52,507 nucleotides of DNA. It comes from Mycobacterium sp. E740 (GTDB lineage: Bacteria; Actinomycetota; Actinomycetes; Mycobacteriales; Mycobacteriaceae). The stretch covers positions 1-52,507 of the forward strand of contig NZ_LZKP01000113.1 in the NCBI RefSeq assembly GCF_001672895.1, in the 5' to 3' direction. The notes beneath the pieces were generated by a model. It saw only the letters and a list, made by a program, of their open reading frames with translations. It did no database searches and had not been told where the DNA came from. A program made the translations under genes and the position numbers. This document shows positions 45,410 to 52,507 of the stretch, piece after piece (the stretch's first letter is position 1; each line of letters starts with the position of its first letter).

Positions 45410-46524
45410 GCGAAGCAGATATTCCGCTTCCCGGCAGCGACTCCCATGCCCGCTGGCTCGCGGGCGCGGCGGGGCTCACCGCGGTCGGCAGCGCCGCCGG
45501 AATGTCGGTCGCCCGTTCACTGCGCCGACGCGTCACCGACGATGACCAGTACCGCGACGAGGATTTCGAGCTTCTCGACGCCGACCGAAGTTCCATCGTC
45601 ACCACCCCCGACGGAGTATCGCTTGCCGTCCGGGAGGTCGGTCCCGAAGACGCCGCGCTGACGGTTCTGTTCGCGCACGGATTCTGTCTGCGGATGGGCG
45701 CCTTCTACTTTCAGCGTCTGCGGTTGACCGAGCAGTGGGGCGATCAGGTGCGCATGGTGTTCTACGACCAGCGTGGCCACGGTCAGTCGGACGAGGCGCC
45801 GCCTGAGACCTACACGGTTTCCCAGCTCGGTCGGGACCTCGAGGCGGTCCTGGCGGTCGTCGCACCCCGTGGTCCAGTGGTGCTGGTCGGGCACTCGATG
45901 GGCGGCATGACCGTGCTGTCGCATGCGCGGCAGTTCCCGCACCGCTATCCGACGCGGGTGGTGGGCGCCGCGATCATCGCGTCTGCGGCCGAAGGGGTTT
46001 CGCGATCACCGCTCGGCGAGATCCTGAAGAACCCCGCGCTGGAAGCCGTCCGGTTCGCGGTCCGGTACGCGCCGAAGACGGTGCACCGCACCCGTGGTGC
46101 GGCGAAGTCGGTGATCGCGCCGATCCTGCGCGCCGCCTCGTACGGCGACGAGAAGATCAGTCCCAGCGTCGTGGCCTTCTCCGAGACGATGATGCACGGC
46201 ACGCCGATCGCCACACTCGTCGAGTTCCTGCATGCGCTCGAGGTGCACGACGAGTACGAAGGGCTGACCACCCTGGCGAAGATCCCGACCCTCGTCGCGT
46301 GCGGCGACCGTGACCTGCTGACTCCGATGGAGTACTCCCAGGCCATGGCGGCGGCGTTGCCGAAGGCCGAGCTCGTGATCGTCGGCGGCGCAGGCCACCT
46401 CGTGCAGCTCGAACGACCCGAGGTGATCAACGAGGCGCTCGTGCGGCTGGTCGAGCGCGCGACGCCGTCCAAACTCGTCGCACTGACCAGACGCATCATC
46501 GACAGGGTCCGCAACCATGGCTGA
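45406..46524 (+). CDS. Alpha/beta hydrolase
   Basis: A 372-aa hydrolase. The oxyanion strand is [11 protein letters not shown], the nucleophile lies in VGHSMGGM, Asp in CGDRDLLTP and His in [12 protein letters not shown]. An N-terminal hydrophobic stretch ([19 protein letters not shown]) could anchor it in the membrane. The TTG at 45406 overlaps the alr stop (TTGA); a later ATG within the hydrophobic stretch is less likely. It separates alr from the t6A genes. Substrate unknown. Confidence 0.85.
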   Translation: MSEADIPLPGSDSHARWLAGAAGLTAVGSAAGMSVARSLRRRVTDDDQYRDEDFELLDADRSSIVTTPDGVSLAVREVGPEDAALTVLFAHGFCLRMGAFYFQRLRLTEQWGDQVRMVFYDQRGHGQSDEAPPETYTVSQLGRDLEAVLAVVAPRGPVVLVGHSMGGMTVLSHARQFPHRYPTRVVGAAIIASAAEGVSRSPLGEILKNPALEAVRFAVRYAPKTVHRTRGAAKSVIAPILRAASYGDEKISPSVVAFSETMMHGTPIATLVEFLHALEVHDEYEGLTTLAKIPTLVACGDRDLLTPMEYSQAMAAALPKAELVIVGGAGHLVQLERPEVINEALVRLVERATPSKLVALTRRIIDRVRNHG

Positions 46525-46987
46525 GCGCAGCGCGGGCACCGCTGAGCTGCCCGCCGCCGAAGACACCGTCGCGCTCGGCGCCCGACTCGGTGAACAGCTG
46601 CGGGCAGGTGACGTCGTCGTCCTGTCCGGTCCGCTCGGTGCGGGAAAGACAGTGTTCGCCAAGGGAATTGCCCAGGCGCTGGACGTCGAGGGTGCCGTCA
46701 TCTCGCCGACGTTCGTGCTGGCGCGGGTTCACCGGGCCCGCCGCCCGGGCGCTCCGGCCATGATCCACGTCGACATGTACCGGTTGCTCGATCACGCGTC
46801 GGTCGACCTGCTCGCCGAACTGGACTCGCTGGACCTCGACACCGACCTCGACGCCGCCGTCGTGGTGGTGGAGTGGGGCGAGGGCCTGGCCGAACGGCTT
46901 TCGGAAAACCATCTCGACGTGCGACTCGAACGCGCGCGCGACACCGAAGTGCGCACAGCGGTGTGGAATTGGAGCGCGCCGTGTTGA
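46517..46987 (+). CDS. tsaE: tRNA t6A synthesis ATPase TsaE
   Basis: A 156-aa P-loop protein with Walker A GPLGAGKT (38-45), ISPTFVLARVH and VVVEWGEGLAERL. TsaE drives turnover of the TsaB-TsaD complex that makes t6A37 in ANN-decoding tRNAs. The ATG at 46517 overlaps the upstream hydrolase by 8 nt; tsaB overlaps its end by 7 nt. Confidence 0.93.
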   Translation: MAERSAGTAELPAAEDTVALGARLGEQLRAGDVVVLSGPLGAGKTVFAKGIAQALDVEGAVISPTFVLARVHRARRPGAPAMIHVDMYRLLDHASVDLLAELDSLDLDTDLDAAVVVVEWGEGLAERLSENHLDVRLERARDTEVRTAVWNWSAPC

Positions 46988-47559
46988 TCCTGGCGGTCGA
47001 CACCGCCACTCCCGCTGTCACGGCGGGCGTCGTGCGACTCGACGGGCTCGAGGTGCTGGCCGAGCGCGTCACCGTCGATCCGCGGGCGCACGCCGAACAA
47101 CTCACCCCGAACGTCGTTGGGGCGCTGGCTGATGCCGGGGTGGGCGTGACCGATCTCGACGCGGTCGTCGTCGGATGCGGACCAGGCCCGTTCACCGGTC
47201 TGCGGGTCGGCATGGCGAGCGCCGCCGCGTACGGCCATGCGCTCGGTGTGCCGGTGCACGGTGTGTGCAGCCTGGACGCGATCGGTATCGACACTGCCGG
47301 CGACGCGCTCGTGGTCACCGACGCGCGTCGCCGCGAGGTGTACTGGGCGCGTTACCGCGACGGTGTGCGCATCGACGGGCCGGCCGTCAACGCACCAGCC
47401 GATGTGCCCGGTGCGGCAGAGGCGCTGGACCGGCCGCCGGTGTACCCGACGGTCGCGGGTCTGGTTCGCGCCGTGCCCGACTGGACCGCCACACCTGCCC
47501 CGCTGATCCCGCTGTACCTGCGGCGGCCCGACGCGAAACCCCCGGCGGCGAAGCGATGA
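46981..47559 (+). CDS. tsaB: tRNA t6A synthesis scaffold protein TsaB
   Basis: A 192-aa ASKHA-fold protein beginning LILAVDTATPAVTAG and containing VVGCGPGPFTGLRVGMASA. It is the inactive paralogue of TsaD that scaffolds the t6A complex. GTG at 46981 has GGAG 6 nt upstream; a GTG at 46963 is possible. It overlaps rimI by 4 nt (ATGA). Confidence 0.92.
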   Translation: MLILAVDTATPAVTAGVVRLDGLEVLAERVTVDPRAHAEQLTPNVVGALADAGVGVTDLDAVVVGCGPGPFTGLRVGMASAAAYGHALGVPVHGVCSLDAIGIDTAGDALVVTDARRREVYWARYRDGVRIDGPAVNAPADVPGAAEALDRPPVYPTVAGLVRAVPDWTATPAPLIPLYLRRPDAKPPAAKR

Positions 47560-48005
47560 TCGAGTACGGCCCGTTGCGGCCCGCCGACGCCGCCAGGTGC
47601 GCCGAGCTGGAGGCCCAACTGTTCGACGGGGACGACCCGTGGCCCGAGCGCGCCTTCCGCGCCGAACTCGCCGCCGAACACATCCGCTACGTCGCCGCGC
47701 GCGACGGGGACAAGGTCGTTGGGTATGCCGGGATCGCCCGGTTGGGCCGAAAGAAGCCGTACGAGTACGAGATTCACACGATCGGTGTCGATGCGTCCTA
47801 TCAGGGCCAGGGTATCGGCAGCCGGATGCTCGCCGGACTGCTCGAGCACGCCGCGGAGGGCACCGTCTTCCTCGAGGTCCGCACGGACAACGAGGCCGCG
47901 ATCAAACTGTATGAGAACTTTGGCTTCGTCAACGTCGGGCTCCGGAAGCGTTACTACCGGGCCAGCGGTGCCGACGCCTATACGATGAGGCGCGATTCGA
48001 CATGA
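47556..48005 (+). CDS. rimI: Ribosomal-protein/N-terminal alanine acetyltransferase
   Basis: A 149-aa GNAT acetyltransferase. The acetyl-CoA loop is [11 protein letters not shown], with [12 protein letters not shown] before it and [18 protein letters not shown] after. The family acetylates N-terminal residues, classically ribosomal protein S18. ATG at 47556 overlaps tsaB; its end overlaps tsaD by 4 nt. Confidence 0.92.
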   Translation: MIEYGPLRPADAARCAELEAQLFDGDDPWPERAFRAELAAEHIRYVAARDGDKVVGYAGIARLGRKKPYEYEIHTIGVDASYQGQGIGSRMLAGLLEHAAEGTVFLEVRTDNEAAIKLYENFGFVNVGLRKRYYRASGADAYTMRRDST

Positions 48006-49024
48006 TCATCCTGGCCATTGAGAGTTCCTGCGACGAAACCGGCGTCGGCATCGCACGTTTGGATGCCGACGGGTCGGTGACGCTGCTCGCCGACGAGGTC
48101 GCCTCGAGCGTCGACGAACACGCCCGCTTCGGCGGCGTCGTCCCCGAGATTGCGTCGCGCGCGCACCTCGAGGCGCTGGGCCCGACGATGCGCCGCGCGC
48201 TGGCGGCCGCCCAGGTGACCAAACCGGACATCGTCGCGGCGACGATCGGGCCCGGCCTGGCAGGCGCGTTGCTCGTGGGAGTGGCTGCGGCCAAAGCATA
48301 TTCGGCGGCGTGGCAGGTGCCGTTCTACGCCGTAAACCACCTCGGCGGGCACCTGGCCGCCGACGTCTACGACCACGGCCCCTTGCCGGAGAGCATCGGG
48401 CTGCTGGTGTCGGGTGGGCACACGAACCTGCTGCACGTGCGGTCGCTGGGCGAGCCGATCGTCGAACTGGGCAGCACCGTCGACGACGCCGCGGGGGAGG
48501 CCTACGACAAGGTGGCGCGGCTGCTCGGCCTCGGTTATCCCGGCGGCAGAGTGCTCGACGAGTTGGCCCGCGAGGGAGATCGCGACGCGATCGTGTTCCC
48601 TCGCGGTATGACCGGCTCGCGCGACGACCCGTACGCGTTCAGCTTCTCCGGGCTCAAGACCGCCGTGGCGCGGTATGTGGAGTCGCATCCCGAGGCGTCG
48701 ACGGCTGACGTGGCGGCCGGCTTCCAGGAGGCGGTGGCCGATGTGCTGACGCTCAAGGCCGTGCGGGCGTGCAAAGAACTCGAGGTCGACACGTTGTTGA
48801 TCGGCGGCGGGGTGGCCGCCAACTCGCGGCTGCGCGAGCTGGCCGAGGAGCGCTGCGCGGCCAACGGGCTGACCCTGCGGGTCCCGCGGCCACGTCTTTG
48901 CACGGACAACGGCGCGATGATCGCGTCGTTCGCCGCTCATCTCATCGCGGCGGGCGCGCCGCCGTCGCCCCTGGATGTGGCCAGTGACCCGGGGCTGCCC
49001 GTGGTCCGGGGCCAGGTGGCCTGA
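48002..49024 (+). CDS. tsaD: tRNA N6-threonylcarbamoyladenosine transferase TsaD
   Basis: A 340-aa protein. Metal ligands H113 and H117 in [16 protein letters not shown] at the start and [14 protein letters not shown] [11 protein letters not shown] are the hallmarks. It transfers the threonylcarbamoyl group to A37 of tRNA with TsaB and TsaE. ATGA overlap with rimI. It ends the six-gene overlapping chain that begins with alr. Confidence 0.95.
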   Translation: MIILAIESSCDETGVGIARLDADGSVTLLADEVASSVDEHARFGGVVPEIASRAHLEALGPTMRRALAAAQVTKPDIVAATIGPGLAGALLVGVAAAKAYSAAWQVPFYAVNHLGGHLAADVYDHGPLPESIGLLVSGGHTNLLHVRSLGEPIVELGSTVDDAAGEAYDKVARLLGLGYPGGRVLDELAREGDRDAIVFPRGMTGSRDDPYAFSFSGLKTAVARYVESHPEASTADVAAGFQEAVADVLTLKAVRACKELEVDTLLIGGGVAANSRLRELAEERCAANGLTLRVPRPRLCTDNGAMIASFAAHLIAAGAPPSPLDVASDPGLPVVRGQVA

Positions 49025-49042
49025 TCTTGTCGAGGCCCGCCC

Positions 49043-49076
49043 TTGAGTGCTAGCACTCTCGTGTATAGAGTGCTAG
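49043..49076 (+). promoter_or_regulatory. groES promoter with CIRCE operator
   Basis: CIRCE: CTAGCACTC (49050-49058), nine-base spacer, GAGTGCTAG (49068-49076), perfect 9-bp arms, the HrcA repressor site. A third half-site GAGTGCTA begins at 49045 and overlaps the first arm. TTGAGT (49043-49048) and TAGAGT (49066-49071), 17 nt apart, form the likely promoter, so the operator covers the -10. The groES leader is about 130 nt. Confidence 0.9.
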
Positions 49077-49207
49077 GTGGCAGGCGGCCAATCCCTGCGC
49101 CGGCACCCGCGACGACGGTGCGTGGGCACGGACGCCATGCCGAACACCTGGTAACTGAGAGATCCGGGACTTCCGGGTCGACACCCGAACTAGTGGAGGG
49201 CTCCATC

Positions 49208-49510
49208 GTGGCGAGCGTGAATATCAAGCCACTCGAGGACAAGATCCTCGTTCAGGCCAACGAGGCCGAGACCACGACCGCGTCCGGTCTGGTCATCCCC
49301 GACACCGCCAAGGAGAAGCCGCAGGAAGGCACCGTCGTCGCAGTCGGCCCCGGCCGCTGGGATGAGGACGGGGAGAAGCGAATCCCGCTGGACGTCTCCG
49401 AGGGCGACACCGTCATCTACAGCAAGTACGGCGGCACCGAGATCAAGTACAACGGCGAGGAGTACCTGATCCTGTCGGCCCGCGACGTGCTGGCCGTCGT
49501 CAACAAGTAA
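49208..49510 (+). CDS. groES: Co-chaperonin GroES
   Basis: A 100-aa Cpn10 with [16 protein letters not shown], the mobile loop [20 protein letters not shown] and [16 protein letters not shown]. It caps the GroEL folding chamber. GTG start with GGAGGG 7 nt upstream. Regulated by HrcA/CIRCE upstream. Confidence 0.97.
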   Translation: MASVNIKPLEDKILVQANEAETTTASGLVIPDTAKEKPQEGTVVAVGPGRWDEDGEKRIPLDVSEGDTVIYSKYGGTEIKYNGEEYLILSARDVLAVVNK

Positions 49511-49521
49511 GCACCCGTGTT

Positions 49522-49564
49522 CCGCCCCGGGAATCCCCGTCTTCGCGGGTGATTTCCGGGGCGG
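49522..49564 (+). other. Extended hairpin between groES and groEL1
   Basis: A 9-bp GC stem (49522-49530 with 49556-49564), extended by a G-U and two A-U pairs, with an inner CCCG/CGGG hairpin. It lies in the 103-nt gap and could act as a partial terminator, RNA processing or stability element between the two chaperonin genes. Confidence 0.6.
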
Positions 49565-49577
49565 CATGCGTCCATAG

Positions 49578-51245
<1,668 letters not shown>

Positions 51246-51262
51246 GTGACTGCGTAAAGGAG

Positions 51263-51290
51263 CACCCTCGGTCCTGATGGGCCGGGGGTG
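51263..51290 (+). terminator. Intrinsic terminator of groES-groEL1
   Basis: A 12-bp stem (51263-51274 with 51279-51290, two G-U pairs) with a 4-nt loop, followed by TTCTGTC. It lies 18 nt behind groEL1. Confidence 0.7.
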
Positions 51291-51626
51291 TTCTGTCTCG
51301 GTGACCGGCCGCCGCTGCCGGAGTGGGCGCCGGGGACACGAGCAGCTCGCCTGAAGAGATCCAAGCGTGGCAAGAGGCTGCCACCGCCGAGCGGCGCAAA
51401 TGGGGCGTCCCAGACCGGTTTGAGTCGGGCTACACCACCCACTGGAGGCGATAAGTACCAGATGGCCTCTCAGGCAAGGCGCGAGGTTCTCTCGGAGGCA
51501 ATGTCTTGGCTGGCGCAGTCGTTAAAGGCGTGCAGCAAACTTGTGCGATCAAACAAGCGGTTGTGATACTGCTGGGAATCACCTGTAACGGGCGACGTGG
51601 GTCGGGGAGACCGGGGGAAGAGTGGC
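51291..51626. other. Gap after groEL1
   Basis: 336 nt holding only the small frame described above and a possible promoter (TTGTGC at 51541 and GATACT at 51565, 18 nt apart) for the secreted-protein gene. whiB3, which follows groEL1 in M. tuberculosis, is absent. Confidence 0.5.
51323..51454 (+). CDS. Possible small ORF or gene remnant
   Basis: A 43-codon frame from GTG 51323 to TAA 51454. Its product has protein-like content (EEIQAWQEAATAERRKWG, RFESGYTTHWRR) but no recognised family and no clear ribosome site. The frame is closed 19 nt upstream by TGA. It may be the remnant of a longer gene. Confidence 0.35.
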   Translation: MGAGDTSSSPEEIQAWQEAATAERRKWGVPDRFESGYTTHWRR

Positions 51627-52205
51627 ATGTGGATCAAAACGGTGCTGGCGACGGCGGGACTGTTAGCCACTTTGGGCACGGGAGCCGCCATTGTTGCCGC
51701 GCCGGCACCAGCCACACCGCCGCCCGTTTACCAGGCGTGTGAGCCGCCAGTTGGAATCGTCGTTATTGAATCGGTGTACACGCCGGGCAGCTATCCCGCC
51801 GAAGTAGATCGACTCCTTGATGCTCACCCCGGAGCGCTGTGGTTGCGGACGGATCAGTCTTGTCCGTCGCTGCGCCAAGCCACCGAGACCGGTGATCCGA
51901 TTTACGCGGTGTACCGCGTGGCCGGTTACACCGAAGCTGACATTTGCGCTGCTGTCAGGACTGAGGGCGGTCGTGCCTACGGCAAGTGGCTTGACACAGT
52001 GCACCCTCCCGACTACGTCGTTCCGTGTTCCGCCACCCCTGCGCCTGTTGCGCCGGTTATTCCGCCTCCGGTTGTGGTTGATACGCCCTACGTCCCTTAC
52101 ATACCCGCCCCTAGCGTCAATGCTCCTAGCGGCAGCTGCACTTGGGTCGACGGCTACACGAGGAGAGATGGCACACGTGTTCGTGGCCATTGGCGGGGAT
52201 GCTGA
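51627..52205 (+). CDS. Secreted protein with C-terminal YTRxDGTxVxGHWR motif
   Basis: A 192-aa protein. Residues 1-28 are a signal peptide (IKTVLATAGLLATLGTGAA). The middle domain has LRTDQSCPSLRQ and PIYAVYRV, and its four cysteines may be paired. A Pro/Val-rich linker leads to the C-terminal GYTRRDGTRVRGHWRG, a short motif found at the ends of many uncharacterised bacterial proteins. ATG at 51627 has GGGGGAAG upstream. Similar middle segments occur in some mycobacterial exported proteins; function unknown. Confidence 0.75.
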   Translation: MWIKTVLATAGLLATLGTGAAIVAAPAPATPPPVYQACEPPVGIVVIESVYTPGSYPAEVDRLLDAHPGALWLRTDQSCPSLRQATETGDPIYAVYRVAGYTEADICAAVRTEGGRAYGKWLDTVHPPDYVVPCSATPAPVAPVIPPPVVVDTPYVPYIPAPSVNAPSGSCTWVDGYTRRDGTRVRGHWRGC

Positions 52206-52248
52206 TTGGCGTGCCCTCCGCAAGTTCGCCTTCGCTACCTGCGCTATC

Positions 52249-52479
52249 TCAGGCAGCATTCGGAAGTTGCCAAACGAAGCAGCGCACTCGCATCAAGTAA
52301 GAGACGGTCGTATCCCGAATCGGATGGCCCCTGACCGTCCAGTATCCGGGTAGGGGCTCGGGCGCCCTGAGTCGCCTTTGCCTCCCGGATGCTGTGAAGT
52401 AGCCGACGCCCTTGACCGTGATCTGTTGCCGCACGGCGGCATACAGAGCCTCGAGGGCCTCGTCGTATAGCTGTTCCAC
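52249..52479 (-). CDS. Hypothetical protein
   Basis: A 76-aa protein from GTG 52479. The sequence (YDEALEALYAAVRQQITVKG, PGYWTVRGHPIRDTTVSYL) looks like a helix followed by a compact strand-rich part, but I recognise no family. A GGGAGGG lies 13 nt upstream, a long but possible distance. It converges on the secreted-protein gene; the frame does not reach the right edge. Confidence 0.5.
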   Translation of the reverse strand: MEQLYDEALEALYAAVRQQITVKGVGYFTASGRQRRLRAPEPLPGYWTVRGHPIRDTTVSYLMRVRCFVWQLPNAA

Positions 52480-52507
52480 GAGAAGGCGGCACCCTCCCGA
52501 CAGAGGG

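Noticed and set aside
51288..51566. A 92-codon frame after groEL1
   Set aside because: It begins in the terminator hairpin, has no ribosome site and a low-complexity basic product.

Overview
The window is chromosomal DNA of a high-GC actinobacterium, almost certainly a rapidly growing mycobacterium (Mycolicibacterium type). The marks are a locus running infA-rpmJ-rpsM-rpsK-rpsD-rpoA-rplQ-truA, cutinases, ESX-4, rplM-rpsI-glmM, glmS, nnr, gadB, alr, the t6A genes and groES-groEL1 in the M. tuberculosis Rv3457c-Rv3417c order, frequent GTG/TTG starts, many 1-8 nt gene overlaps, F420-dependent oxidoreductases, and a groEL1 with a histidine-rich tail. No tRNA or rRNA gene, insertion sequence, prophage or CRISPR array was recognised.

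Left part (1-14756, accessory and metabolic). A tight operon of an SRPBCC protein (cut by the window edge), a ketosynthase-III-like enzyme and a PLP aminotransferase, followed by a MarR regulator, looks like part of a small-molecule pathway running off the left edge. A GAF histidine kinase/NarL-type response regulator pair and a HAD-like protein follow. Then comes the valine-catabolic operon mmsA-fadE9-mmsB on the minus strand. Upstream of it, also on the minus strand, is a compact set: a REC-thioredoxin-like-thioredoxin-reductase-like fusion, a cyclic-nucleotide-domain histidine kinase, and two tandem F420-type oxidoreductases. The fusion has lost its redox cysteines, so this four-gene set is one of the most unusual parts of the window.

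Central part (14994-35700, conserved core). The infA-to-rplQ transcription/translation operon and truA are followed by two secreted cutinases and the complete ESX-4 type VII secretion locus. In ESX-4, eccB4, eccC4, an Rv3446c-like protein, esxU and esxT lie on the plus strand and mycP4 and eccD4 on the minus strand. A 15-bp perfect hairpin closes it. Next come a small Excalibur-type secreted protein, the rplM-rpsI operon with a clear promoter and intrinsic terminator, and glmM. glmM is followed by two genes that look like type VII secretion substrates or partners.

Right part (35704-52507). There is a small CxxC protein, a DEAD-box helicase, an F420-type oxidoreductase behind a perfect palindrome, and a hydrolase divergent from glmS. 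A plus-strand run follows: nnr (NAD(P)HX repair), gadB, and the overlapping chain alr-hydrolase-tsaE-tsaB-rimI-tsaD. These genes link cell-wall precursor synthesis (GlmM, GlmS, Alr) with t6A tRNA modification (TsaE/B/D). groES-groEL1 sits behind a CIRCE operator. After groEL1 the M. tuberculosis order (whiB3 next) breaks, and the last kilobase holds only small, poorly recognisable genes.
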